From the NCBI GenBank assembly GCA_964466315.1, contig CAYXNS010000009.1:1-64000 (forward strand): a stretch of 64,000 bases of DNA, given 5' to 3'. This document shows, one piece after another, positions 28,001 to 35,883 of the stretch; the stretch's first letter is position 1, and each line of letters begins with the position of its first letter. The position numbers were made by a program, and so were the translations under genes. This stretch comes from SMWC01 sp964466315 (GTDB taxonomy: Bacteria; Pseudomonadota; Gammaproteobacteria; Steroidobacterales; Rariloculaceae). The notes beneath the pieces were generated by a model. The model was not told the DNA's origin and ran no database searches. It saw only the letters and a list, made by a program, of their open reading frames with translations.

Positions 28001-28731
28001 GCTAGATCTGTCCGCACTTGACCGATGTAACGGTCGAGAACAGGCGAAAGATACGCATCCACGAGCGTCGTGTCGCCGCGGGAGACGAGCTTCATCAATG
28101 GGCTAGTCTCATGTGACACTGAAATCTGTTCGAAGTCGAGTTCACGGGCGATACGGGCCACGCGCCGTTCATTCTCGGGATATCGATATCCATGCAGGAG
28201 CACGATAGCGACACTCGAAATTCCTCGTTGACGAGCGTCTTCCAGGTCTTCCCTCAATCGCTGCTCGTCCAGAGGCTCGACGAGATCACCGTGTGCCGAG
28301 ATTCGCTCCCGTACCTCGACGACGAGTGAATAGAGCATTTCGGGGAGCCGAATATCGAGCGCGAAGATATCGGGCCGATTCTGATAACCGATCCGCAGTG
28401 CGTCACGAAATCCCGCCGTGATAACCAGCGCAGTCGCTGCTCCTTGGCGCTCGAGCAACGCGTTGGTGGCTGCGGTGGTGCCCATTTTTATGGCGGAGAT
28501 ATCCGCCGCCTCGCTGCCGCCGTCGCGAAGCAGACTGTGGATCCCGAATACGGCGGCATCCGGATAGCGTTCAGGATTTTCGGATAGGAGTTTTAGCGCC
28601 GAGATCTCACCTCGCGGGCTCGCGGCGACCACATCCGTGAACGTGCCGCCGCGATCGACCCAGAAGTGCCACCCGTGTCCACCGGCGGCAACCATATCAA
28701 CGGTAGATCCGTTCTCCTGACGCGGACTCAA
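25042..28731 (-). CDS. 5-oxoprolinase/hydantoinase (HyuA-HyuB fusion)
   Basis: Up to 1229 residues. The first half (about 20-690) is the ATP-grasp-free HyuA/actin-like domain (FWVDRGGTFTDVVA, GFDMGGTSTDVSLFEGE, FGGAGGQHACQVADALG); the second half (about 715-1210) is HyuB (VFNNLFMHIAEQMGVVLKKT, LNAPYNGGTHLPDITVVTPV, ETPGGGGFG). Fused proteins of this size are usually ATP-dependent 5-oxoprolinases that open pyroglutamate to glutamate; hydantoin substrates are also possible. The annotated start is TTG at 28731, overlapping the EF-G-like gene's TGA; an ATG 36 bp downstream (28695) is a reasonable alternative. The 3' end overlaps the tail-sheath gene by four bases. Confidence 0.92.
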   Translation of the reverse strand: MSPRQENGSTVDMVAAGGHGWHFWVDRGGTFTDVVAASPRGEISALKLLSENPERYPDAAVFGIHSLLRDGGSEAADISAIKMGTTAATNALLERQGAATALVITAGFRDALRIGYQNRPDIFALDIRLPEMLYSLVVEVRERISAHGDLVEPLDEQRLREDLEDARQRGISSVAIVLLHGYRYPENERRVARIARELDFEQISVSHETSPLMKLVSRGDTTLVDAYLSPVLDRYIGQVRTDLANKLDTAPLLFMQSHGGLTRAESFRGKDSILSGPAGGVIGMVETGRVAGIEKLIGFDMGGTSTDVSLFEGELERTSSSVIAGIRLTAPMLRIQTVAAGGGSVLSFASSRLQVGPESAGAKPGPACYRNDGPLTVTDANVLLGRIQSDYFPRVFGRTGDAAIDTDVVDRRFAALAATVTAATGRTVSVHELASGFLRIAIERMANTIKQISVQRGHDVTEFTLCCFGGAGGQHACQVADALGVEKIFIHPLAGVLSAYGMGLADLRSLRQLAIDKLLVETSADSIVRSFEDLELDAGEDLRKQGISAADIEFRRHVLLKIEGSDTTLKVSWHKSADAMSASFDAAHSGHFGFTAGRKPLIVASLELEAVGSVPKPRAPPWAEWSGALEPECQREIWFNGAPMLTPLYRRDRLPSDQAVPGPALIVENNATTIIEPEWHGTIDLHGCLIISRQTPRPASERLSTRRDPIMLEVFNNLFMHIAEQMGVVLKKTAHSVNIKERLDFSCAVFDDHGELIANAPHMPVHLGSMGESIQAILRQRDEPMRPGDVFMLNAPYNGGTHLPDITVVTPVFDRKGEAVIITVASRAHHADIGGVSPGSMPASSQSIEDEGILFDNVALVKDGEFQERKIRAILNRQPYPARNADQNIEDLKAQIAANTKGVREIEKLVERFGLRVVHAYMNHIKANARECVQDAIAKLNEGHSTIELDGGERICVNISIDRDERTAIVDFSGTSPTSSGNFNAPGSIARAAVLYAFRTQVRNRIPLNAGCMEPIAIRLPESSLVDPCYPAAVVAGNVETSQCITDALLAALNVCAAAQGTMNNFTFGNSRFQYYETLCGGAGAGPGFDGASAIHTHMTNSRLTDPEVLEWRYPVRVMQFRIREGSGGTGQYRGGDGIVRELLFLDSMTASILSNRRRVPPPGLAGGEDGQRGRNYLRRSSGRIEELTATAEVELEPGDHFIIETPGGGGFGQVTRLDTKVAQNQPSD

Positions 28732-30779
28732 GCCTCGCCGGTTGGGCGAAACTCGTTCTCGAGCTGTTTCTGCACTGGCGCCGGCGCCGTCTCATAGTGG
28801 TCGAACTCCAACGTGAAGATGCCTTCGCCGCCCGTGAGAGATTTCAACGTCGTTTGATAGTCGCCAAGCTCGGCCAGCGGCACCTGAGCAGAGATACGGA
28901 CGCGATTTCCAGGTACGACGTCACTGCCGGCGATTCGGCCACGGATACCCGAGAGGTGTCCGGTGATGTCGCCTACCGACTCATTCGGTGTCGTGATTTC
29001 GAGCTTCGCTACCGGCTCCAGGACGATTGGCTTGGCCTTGGCGATCGCGTCCACGAAAGCGCGTTTGCCCGCGGCTACGAACGCAACTTCCTTCGAGTCG
29101 ACGGGGTGATGTTTTCCATCGTAGACGATGACGCGTACGTCCTGAAGCGGATAGCCGGCAACGGCGCCGTCGCTGAGAACTTGTTTTACGCCTTTCTGCA
29201 CTGCCGGGATGAACTGCCCGGGAATGGAACCACCTACGACCTTGTTCGAAAATTCGAATCCCGAACCCCTGGGTAACGGCTCGATGCGAAGAAAAACTTC
29301 GCCGAACTGCCCGGCACCACCGGTCTGTTTCTTGTGCCGATGATGGCCTTCGGCCTTACGGGTTACCGTCTCCCGGTAAGCGATCTTCGGTGGGCGCGTG
29401 GTCACCTCTACGCCAAACTCGTCGAGCATGCGCTGTAGGACCAGGCGAAGGTGCAGTTCGCCCATGCCGCGTAAGACCGTCTCGTTGGCCTGAGTGTCGA
29501 ACTCCACGACCAGGCTGGGATCCTCTGTCGTTAGCTTATGTAGCGCATCTGATAACTTTTTCTCCTGGCCGCGTTGTGATAACTCCAGGGCGACGCCATG
29601 CATCGGCGGCGGGATATCAACGAAGCGCATATGCACTTCGTCCTCGTCGTGACTTGAGTGCAGCACATCGTCGAAGCTTAGATCTTCGATCTTGGAGACG
29701 GCACACAGGTCGCCCGCTATCGCGGTCGGCATCTCTTCCAGATCTTTCCCTTGAAGTCGATAGATATGGGCCAGCTTGACCCCTTTGCGCTTCTCCCCGA
29801 TGAAGACTTGGTCGCCGGTCTTGATCTTGCCCTGATGCACGCGGAAGGTCGTGAGCCGCCCGACATAGGGATCGACGGTGATCTTAAAGACGTGCCCGAC
29901 GAAATGGGCGGACGGATCTCCCGGATCGAGTTCTATGGCGTTCTCTTCGCCATTGGTTGAGAAGAACTCGGGCGGATTACCTTCGAGCGGGCTCGGCATC
30001 AGTTGCGAGATTACTCTGAGAAGTTGCCTGAGCCCGGCTCCCGTCTGCGCCGAAACGAAACAAACCGGTATCAGATGTCCGCGTCGAAGCGCGCGCTCGA
30101 ATGGATCGTGGAGCTGGTCCAGTGAGATGTCCTCACCCTGCTCGAGATACAATTCCATGAGTTCGTCGTCGAGTTCAACGACTTGATCGAGGATCTCCGT
30201 GTGGGCTGCGTCGACGGAGGAGAAGTCGGGCTCCTCCTCCGCGGGCTCGAAGAAGCAATCCGCCACGGCCTGCCCTTTTCGGGCCGGCAAGTTCAGTGGG
30301 AGACACTGACGCCCGAACGTCTCTCTGATCTCGTTAAGAACGGATTCGAGCTGGACGTTCTCGGCGTCGATTTGATTGACGATGACGAGTCGGCAGAGCT
30401 TCCGGTCGGCCGCGAGGTCCATCATGCGTTGTGTGACGAGTTCGACGCCGCTCTGCGCGTTCACGATTACAGCACTCGTTTCCACCGCCGGCAGCATAGC
30501 GAGCGCCCGCCCCATGAAATCAGGGTAGCCCGGAGTGTCGATTAGATTGACGCTGGCGCCGCCATAATCCAGGTGGCAGACTGCAGCATCGAGCGAGTGA
30601 CCTAGCTTGCGTTCCCGGTCCGTGAAATCGGAGACTGTCGATTTTCTATCTATGCTGCCCAGCTTTCGGATGGCGCCGGCCTTGTGTAGTAGTGCTTCTA
30701 CCAGAGTGGTCTTGCCGGAGCCGGCGTGACCAACGAATGCGATGTTACGGATACTCCTGGTGTCGTGTGCTGAGGCCAC
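28728..30779 (-). CDS. Elongation factor G-like GTPase (EF-G2 type)
   Basis: 683 residues, GTG start at 30779 with a strong AAGGAGGG ribosome site. G1 is GHAGSGKT (17-24), G3 DTPGYPDF (DTPGHVDF in canonical EF-G), G4 NQID instead of NKMD. Domains II-V of the EF-G fold follow in order (HRHKKQTGGAGQFGEV, GSIPGQFIPAVQKGV, PNESVGDITGHLSGIRGRI). The G3/G4 changes and the extended C-terminus are typical of the EF-G-like subgroup of unknown role, not the housekeeping translocase. Expressed ahead of, and overlapping, the oxoprolinase gene; why they are linked is not clear. Confidence 0.9.
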   Translation of the reverse strand: MASAHDTRSIRNIAFVGHAGSGKTTLVEALLHKAGAIRKLGSIDRKSTVSDFTDRERKLGHSLDAAVCHLDYGGASVNLIDTPGYPDFMGRALAMLPAVETSAVIVNAQSGVELVTQRMMDLAADRKLCRLVIVNQIDAENVQLESVLNEIRETFGRQCLPLNLPARKGQAVADCFFEPAEEEPDFSSVDAAHTEILDQVVELDDELMELYLEQGEDISLDQLHDPFERALRRGHLIPVCFVSAQTGAGLRQLLRVISQLMPSPLEGNPPEFFSTNGEENAIELDPGDPSAHFVGHVFKITVDPYVGRLTTFRVHQGKIKTGDQVFIGEKRKGVKLAHIYRLQGKDLEEMPTAIAGDLCAVSKIEDLSFDDVLHSSHDEDEVHMRFVDIPPPMHGVALELSQRGQEKKLSDALHKLTTEDPSLVVEFDTQANETVLRGMGELHLRLVLQRMLDEFGVEVTTRPPKIAYRETVTRKAEGHHRHKKQTGGAGQFGEVFLRIEPLPRGSGFEFSNKVVGGSIPGQFIPAVQKGVKQVLSDGAVAGYPLQDVRVIVYDGKHHPVDSKEVAFVAAGKRAFVDAIAKAKPIVLEPVAKLEITTPNESVGDITGHLSGIRGRIAGSDVVPGNRVRISAQVPLAELGDYQTTLKSLTGGEGIFTLEFDHYETAPAPVQKQLENEFRPTGEA

Positions 30780-30896
30780 AGATTCCCTCCTTCGTTCTTC
30801 TGAAGCTTGAGTTTAATTATTGAGTTAAAGCGGGATCCCTATATCCTAGCGCCAAGCTCCCTCGGTTGCGCAGAATTCCAGATAATTCTTTTGCAA

Positions 30897-30926
30897 TTAT
30901 AAGCGCCGCGCGCCCCGGGAAATCTC
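30897..30926 (-). promoter_or_regulatory. Possible sigma-70 promoter for the EF-G-like gene
   Basis: On the minus strand a perfect TATAAT occurs at 30902-30897, about 118 bp upstream of the GTG start. The matching -35 position is only AGATTT, and the spacer is GC-rich, so the call rests on the -10 box and the AT-rich setting. A palindrome TAACCGGTTA and a GGTTAA/TTAACC inverted repeat lie further upstream (about 30957-30990). Confidence 0.3.
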
Positions 30927-31041
30927 CTCAATCGCTCTCGAGCGCCGAGAGATTCTGGTTAACCTTATTTTATTTATTAACCGGTTATCCTATTCTATTC
31001 ATGCTGTGAATCCGATAGTGCCCGTAACAAGTACGATGCAG

Positions 31042-31983
31042 TCAGCGATAGCCGAGGAGTTTTCGCAATCCACGAAACGCTGGCTGCGGGTCCGTAATGA
31101 CGTACGTCGGGATCGACTCCATGTAGCCACGGTAGCTGCCCTTGCCCTCGAAGCGTTCCCGGAAATCGGATTCTGCGAGTGCCTCAATGAGCCGAGGAAC
31201 GATACCGCCGCCTATAAAGACGCCACCTCGCGCATCGATTGTAAGAGCGAGATTGCCGGCAGCTGTTCCCAACAGCGCGAAAAACATGGCACGTGCTTCG
31301 GTCGCCAGTGGATTGCCGTCGCCGGCGGCGTCAGAGATTTCTTCCGGAGTCATTGCCGGTGCTTCACGCGCCGCGAGCTTCGCCAACGCGTCGTAGATTC
31401 TGACCAACCCCGGCCCAGAGAGCAGATCCTCTGCCGAACAGTGTCCGGACTGAGAACGGATATAGTCCGCCACGGCTGCTTCGGTGCACGTAATCGTCGA
31501 GATCGATACTCGACCGCCCTCACCGGTAACCGGCGCCCACCCATCGGAAGCCGGAATCAGTGCCCCGACGCCAAGACCCGTGCCCGGTCCGATCACCGCG
31601 AGTGGACTACGGATCGCCGCTTCGCCGCGCCCCACTTTGAAAAGTTCGGCGGAAATCAGATCAGGTACTGCCCACGCGAGTGCGGTGAAGTCATTGACGA
31701 CGATCAATCCGGCCAGGTCGTAGCGCTCCTTGAGTTCGGCCTGGGAGAATCGCCAATCGATGTTGATCATCTGCACGCTGTCCTGCAGCATGGGTGCGGC
31801 GACGGCCAGAGCGGCACGGCGCGGGCGATCGCTGGCGCGCCGGTTTTCCAGATAGTGATCGAGAACACTCTCGAGACTCGAAAATTCTGCGTTGCTGTAG
31901 GTCTCGCCGGCGATGATTCGGCCTCTGTCGTTGAGAAGTGCACAGCGCGAGTTGGTCCCGCCAATGTCGGCTATCATATCCAT
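31042..31983 (-). CDS. glk: Glucokinase (Glk family)
   Basis: 313 residues. The phosphate-binding ADIGGTNSRCAL loop, VVNDFTALAWAVP (N97, D98, catalytic base) and GPGTGLGVGAL are conserved, as is the SAEDLLSGPGL glucose-contact region. The usual EGGH glucose-binding motif reads GEGGR (E155...R158): the His that contacts glucose in the E. coli enzyme is Arg here, and the residues after it (VSISTIT) also diverge from the usual VSLAP. Activity or substrate may therefore be altered. Weak purine-rich ribosome site before the ATG. The family assignment is secure; catalytic competence is not. Confidence 0.88.
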   Translation of the reverse strand: MDMIADIGGTNSRCALLNDRGRIIAGETYSNAEFSSLESVLDHYLENRRASDRPRRAALAVAAPMLQDSVQMINIDWRFSQAELKERYDLAGLIVVNDFTALAWAVPDLISAELFKVGRGEAAIRSPLAVIGPGTGLGVGALIPASDGWAPVTGEGGRVSISTITCTEAAVADYIRSQSGHCSAEDLLSGPGLVRIYDALAKLAAREAPAMTPEEISDAAGDGNPLATEARAMFFALLGTAAGNLALTIDARGGVFIGGGIVPRLIEALAESDFRERFEGKGSYRGYMESIPTYVITDPQPAFRGLRKLLGYR

Positions 31984-32186
31984 AGTTTTTCCGGCCTCAT
32001 CGCAGTTCGGAGACGCCTTGGTGTAGAGCCCGCATTCCCAGATCGTGAATGGCGCTGCAGCGCCTCATCAACTGCTGAATTATCCGCAATGAAGGGGGTG
32101 ACGCTGTCGCGTCTGAATGGCTGCAAACGCACCCATTGACGCCATCGTTTCCGACAGCGCCTTGGCCATGCGGCGAACGAGTGCCG

Positions 32187-32402
32187 TCAGGCGTTCAGAT
32201 CTGGAATCCGGTCACTCTCCAGCTGCGTAATCATGTCCTTGAGCATGAGCTTTCGCTTCTTCAAGCGCCGCAGCATGATCTGGTCCACGTCAGGGTCGAT
32301 CACGAGCCGGGAAATAACCTGATCTAGATCTTGATGCTCTACGCGCAACTCCTTGAGTCGCTCCACGTGTTTGAATACCTCAACTTCGATCTTGTCTGTC
32401 AC
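32187..32402 (-). CDS. DUF465 (YdcH-type) small protein
   Basis: 71 residues, helical hairpin with the family pattern FKHVERLKELRVEHQDLDQVI and LRRLKKRKLMLKDMI. Members of DUF465 are cytoplasmic, of unknown function and very common in proteobacteria. It starts one base inside the stop of the upstream cysQ gene, so both are translated from one message. Confidence 0.9.
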   Translation of the reverse strand: MTDKIEVEVFKHVERLKELRVEHQDLDQVISRLVIDPDVDQIMLRRLKKRKLMLKDMITQLESDRIPDLNA

Positions 32403-33211
32403 TAGTCGTCACTTACTGCTGCCAGCCAGTCGCGGTTAGGGTCGCCGAACGCCAAAAAAAAGGGGTTGAGAAGGCTGTCCTTCATGTTATATCTCAACGC
32501 CCGACCGGCAGCGTCCATCATACTCCCTCCGGCACTCTCTAGGATAGCCTGAGCGGCCGCTGTATCCCACTCCGAGGTGGGGCCGAGACGTGGATAAACG
32601 TCTGCCTGACCCTCCGCCACGAGGCAGATCTTTAAAGAACTCCCCATCGGCTTGAGTTCGTGGGCCCCCAGGTTCTCGAGGTAAGCAGCCAGGGTGCCGC
32701 TCGGGTGGCTCCGGCTGCAGACGACCCGCGCCGGGCCAATATGTCTTAATTTCGCGCTTATCGCCTCTGGAGCCGCATCTGGCGCTCGCCTCCAGGCACC
32801 GAGATCCAGTGCGCCGGCGTATTCGACACCCAGAGCGGGGGCCAATACGATGCCCATGACGGCGCGGTTATTCTCGATGAGCGCAATATTGACCGTAAAC
32901 TCCCCATTGCGCTTGATGAATTCCTTCGTACCATCCAGAGGATCCACGAGCCAATAGCGATTCCAGTCCAAACGGTCCTTGAACTCGTCAGGTGTGGATT
33001 CTTCCGAGAGTATGGGTAGCGCAGGCTCGAGCGCACTCAACCCGGTGACGATACACTCGTGGGAGGCGCGATCGGCCTCCGTAAGCGGAGACTTATCGTC
33101 CTTGAACTCTACGTCGAAGTCACCCTCGTAGATCCGCATGATTGCGTCCCCGGCATCGGCCGCGATCACTCTGAGTTTGTCCAGCAGAGCTTGCATCGAA
33201 TTCCGTTCCAT
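32402..33211 (-). CDS. cysQ: 3'(2'),5'-bisphosphate nucleotidase CysQ
   Basis: 269 residues, inositol-monophosphatase fold. Metal-site motifs are in order: DKSPLTEADRAS, LSEEST, WLVDPLDGTKEF and SEWDTAAAQAIL. It hydrolyses 3'-phosphoadenosine 5'-phosphate made during sulfate assimilation. Start at 33211 has AAGGA seven bases upstream. Diverges from the HAD nucleotidase gene with 29 bp between starts, so the promoters must overlap the coding ends. Confidence 0.94.
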   Translation of the reverse strand: MERNSMQALLDKLRVIAADAGDAIMRIYEGDFDVEFKDDKSPLTEADRASHECIVTGLSALEPALPILSEESTPDEFKDRLDWNRYWLVDPLDGTKEFIKRNGEFTVNIALIENNRAVMGIVLAPALGVEYAGALDLGAWRRAPDAAPEAISAKLRHIGPARVVCSRSHPSGTLAAYLENLGAHELKPMGSSLKICLVAEGQADVYPRLGPTSEWDTAAAQAILESAGGSMMDAAGRALRYNMKDSLLNPFFLAFGDPNRDWLAAVSDD

Positions 33212-33240
33212 TAACGTTCCTTGGTTATCATAGTGCCATC

Positions 33241-33930
33241 ATGCGCGATGATGGCCAGTTAGTACCCGCCCAGCGGCACCCCGGAATCCCCTGGGATGAA
33301 GTCGATACGGTGATGGTCGATATGGACGGCACACTGCTCGACTTGGCGTTCGACAATTTCTTTTGGCGTAAACTCGTTCCTTCTCGCTATGCGAAGCGCT
33401 GTAACATACCCGAGGAGGCGGCCCTACGGGAGGTAACACGTCAATATAAAGCATTGGAAGGCCAATTGGCTTGGTACTGTATCGATCATTGGAGCGTTAC
33501 TCTGGGGCTGGATATACGTGCCCTGAAGTGGGAGCATCGCCATCGCGTCCAATACCTGCCCAGGGCAACCGACTTTCTCGCTGCCGTCAAGCGTCGCGGC
33601 AAACGGTTGCTACTGGTGACGAATGCTCACCGGGGGGCACTGGCCGTGAAGGTTGCGCAAACAGGCCTGGATAGAAAAGTAGATGATCTGATTTCCGCTC
33701 ACGATTACTTCGCGCCGAAGCAGAGTCAGAAGTTCTGGGAGAAATTGTTCGAGAACGATAATTTCGATCCAGAACGCACGCTCCTAGTCGAAGACAGCCT
33801 AAGTGTCTTGGAAGCTGCGAGTAGCTTCGGGTTGAAATTTACGGTCGCGATTCGTCGTCCGGACTCTGGACTGCCGCCGCGAGATATATCGTCGTTTCCG
33901 TCGGTCGACAGCATTCATGAGCTCAGTTGA
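33241..33930 (+). CDS. yrfG: HAD-family GMP/IMP nucleotidase (YrfG-like)
   Basis: 229 residues. HAD motif I is VDMDGTLLDL with nucleophile D27 and acid D29; motif II is LLLVTNAHRGAL; motif III/IV runs through SAHDYFAPKQSQKFW and LLVEDSLSVLEAA. The DNFFWRKLVPSRYA cap and the WSVTLGLDIRALKWEHRHRV segment match the YrfG subgroup, which dephosphorylates GMP and IMP. The nearby purH and purD genes make a purine-nucleotide role plausible, but they are a separate unit. Confidence 0.88.
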   Translation: MRDDGQLVPAQRHPGIPWDEVDTVMVDMDGTLLDLAFDNFFWRKLVPSRYAKRCNIPEEAALREVTRQYKALEGQLAWYCIDHWSVTLGLDIRALKWEHRHRVQYLPRATDFLAAVKRRGKRLLLVTNAHRGALAVKVAQTGLDRKVDDLISAHDYFAPKQSQKFWEKLFENDNFDPERTLLVEDSLSVLEAASSFGLKFTVAIRRPDSGLPPRDISSFPSVDSIHELS

Positions 33931-33972
33931 TCGCTCGAGTTTCACGAACGGTTTTCACCGGCGAGTCCAGAG

Positions 33973-35283
33973 TCACGACCCTTTCCTAGATCGTTTTCTC
34001 TCAGACCGCCCGCGTTTTCCTGTCGGTCGTCCTTTCTTCTTCTGAGGCTTACGAGGTCGTCGCGGTGGTTTCTCGATGTTCACCAGGCTCCCGGCTTCGA
34101 TCTTCTCGACGGGTATCTTTCGTCCAATATAATCCTCGATATCGGGTAAAGACACGGCGTAGTCTTCACAGCCGAAGCTGATCGCGTCCCCGGATGCGCC
34201 GGCGCGAGCGGTACGTCCGATGCGATGAACGTAGTCCTCGGCGTCCTGAGGCAGGTCGTAGTTGAAGACATGACCCACGTCAGGGATGTGCAGTCCACGC
34301 GAAGCGACATCCGTACCGATCAGTACCGGCAGCTCTCCGGAATGGAAAGCCTTCATCATCCTGAGGCGCTTGCGTTGAGGTACATCCCCCGATATGGCCT
34401 GTGCATGAATCCCATTGTGTTCCAGATAATGCTGCAGCCTGTCGGCTTCACGGCGCGTGTTGACGAAAACCATGGTGCGACGAGAGTCCATCTGGCTAAG
34501 AAGCGTAATTAGCAATGGAATTTTCTCTTCGTTCGAGGGGAAGTAGATGGATTGCCGCACGCCGTCCACGGTCACCTTATCAGGCTCAATCCGAATCAGA
34601 TCCGGATCGTTCATGTGCTCGTAAGCCAACTCGAGCACTCTGTGTGACAGCGTAGCAGAGAACAGCATATTGAGCCGCTTCTCCCGCTTGGGCAAGCGCC
34701 GCAATACGTAACGAATGTCGCGAATAAACCCCAGGTCGAACATTCGATCAGCCTCGTCAAGTACCAGGACTTGAATGCGACGCAATGTGTAAACTTTCTG
34801 CTTGTAGTAGTCGATGAGGCGGCCGGGCGTACCGACCAGTATGTCGATGCCGTCGGCGAGCGCTCGTCTCTGTTTGTCATAATCCGTGCCGCCGAATGCA
34901 AGACCGAGCTTGAACGGAAGGTGCTTGCCCAACTGGGCTGCATCGGCATGAATCTGGACGGCGAGTTCCCTGGTGGGCGCCATGATAAGCGCACGGGGTT
35001 CCGATCGATTCGTCGGCGGTAACTCTTGATCGAGTAATCGAGCGTAGAGCGCAATAAGGAAAGCCGCGGTCTTGCCAGTGCCTGTCTGGGCCTGGCCCGC
35101 AACGTCATGCCCGATCAGCGCCAGGGGGAGGGTCTTGCTCTGGATCGGCGTGCAATGCGTAAATCCCGCATCGGCTATACCGTGCAGCAACTTCTCCGAA
35201 AGCTGCAGGGATTTGAATTCCAGCTCGGTGAGGTGCCCCTGTGGGCCTGATTCGGTCTCAGAGTCAGGCGTCAAGACTTGCAA
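33973..35283 (-). CDS. rhlB: ATP-dependent RNA helicase RhlB (DEAD box)
   Basis: 436 residues; the only long start is TTG at 35283. Motifs: Q motif GFTHCTPIQSKTLPLAL, I AQTGTGKT, Ia PTRELAVQ, II DEAD in VLDEADRMFD, III SAT, and VI HRIGRTARAG. The C-terminal tail is a long Arg/Lys-rich extension (PPRRPRKPQKKKGRPTGKRG), as in RhlB where it aids RNA and degradosome contact. Divergent arrangement with trxA-rho is the same as in E. coli, supporting the RhlB assignment over other DEAD helicases. Confidence 0.94.
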   Translation of the reverse strand: MQVLTPDSETESGPQGHLTELEFKSLQLSEKLLHGIADAGFTHCTPIQSKTLPLALIGHDVAGQAQTGTGKTAAFLIALYARLLDQELPPTNRSEPRALIMAPTRELAVQIHADAAQLGKHLPFKLGLAFGGTDYDKQRRALADGIDILVGTPGRLIDYYKQKVYTLRRIQVLVLDEADRMFDLGFIRDIRYVLRRLPKREKRLNMLFSATLSHRVLELAYEHMNDPDLIRIEPDKVTVDGVRQSIYFPSNEEKIPLLITLLSQMDSRRTMVFVNTRREADRLQHYLEHNGIHAQAISGDVPQRKRLRMMKAFHSGELPVLIGTDVASRGLHIPDVGHVFNYDLPQDAEDYVHRIGRTARAGASGDAISFGCEDYAVSLPDIEDYIGRKIPVEKIEAGSLVNIEKPPRRPRKPQKKKGRPTGKRGRSERKRSRKGS

Positions 35284-35507
35284 ATTACGTTCTCAACGGT
35301 TAAAAAGACGGATATCTAGGCGAGAGATCTCGCCTCCTCAAATACCCACGACGTTCCCGCGAGTTTCATAAGGAAGCAATCAGCAGCGATATTGTGCCTG
35401 ACCGGGCAGGCGGCGTCACTTTCAGTACAGTTTCTTTTGCCGCCACGTGTTGCAGCAGTCACGGTTGGAGTAATTACGAAATCGAAGCAAATCGGAGGAT
35501 CCGACAG

Positions 35508-35855
35508 GTGAGTGATCAGGTCGTACATACAACGGACGGTGATTTCGAAGCAGACGTCGTAAATGCGCAGCGACCTGTATTGCTGGATTTCTGGGCGGAA
35601 TGGTGTGACCCCTGCAAGATGATTGCCCCGCTACTTGCGTCGATTGCGGATGATTACAAGGACCGGCTTCAGGTTATTAAGTTAAATATCGAGGAAAACC
35701 CGATGACCGCGCCGAAGTACAACGTTCGAAGCATTCCGACACTACTGTTGTTCAAGGACGGCGCGGTCGCCGCTCAACAAGTAGGCGCGGTGCCTAAAGC
35801 GACGCTAGTGGCATTTCTAGACAAGCACATCGATTCTGGATCGGCAAAGGGATAG
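35508..35855 (+). CDS. trxA: Thioredoxin 1 with atypical WCDPC active site
   Basis: 115 residues from the GTG at 35508 (GGAGG at 35494-35498; the frame is open to 35394 without similarity). Thioredoxin fold with buried D27, cis-Pro loop SIPTLLLFKDG and the KLNIEENP strand. The redox motif is W32-C33-D34-P35-C36 instead of WCGPC: the Gly codon GGC has become GAC (35607-35609), a single G-to-A change. Both cysteines are intact, but an acidic side chain between them should shift redox potential or pKa. It maintains cytoplasmic thiols. Located between divergent rhlB and downstream rho, the conserved gammaproteobacterial order. Confidence 0.93.
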   Translation: MSDQVVHTTDGDFEADVVNAQRPVLLDFWAEWCDPCKMIAPLLASIADDYKDRLQVIKLNIEENPMTAPKYNVRSIPTLLLFKDGAVAAQQVGAVPKATLVAFLDKHIDSGSAKG

Positions 35856-35883
35856 GACTTTTCAACAACGTTGGTAGATATTC

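Noticed and set aside
30957..30990. GGTTAA/TTAACC inverted repeat as a terminator for glk
   Set aside because: Long loop, weak AT stem and no T-run; kept only as an inverted repeat of unknown meaning.
30999..32139. Long plus-strand open frame across glk
   Set aside because: Antisense shadow of glucokinase, no similarity.
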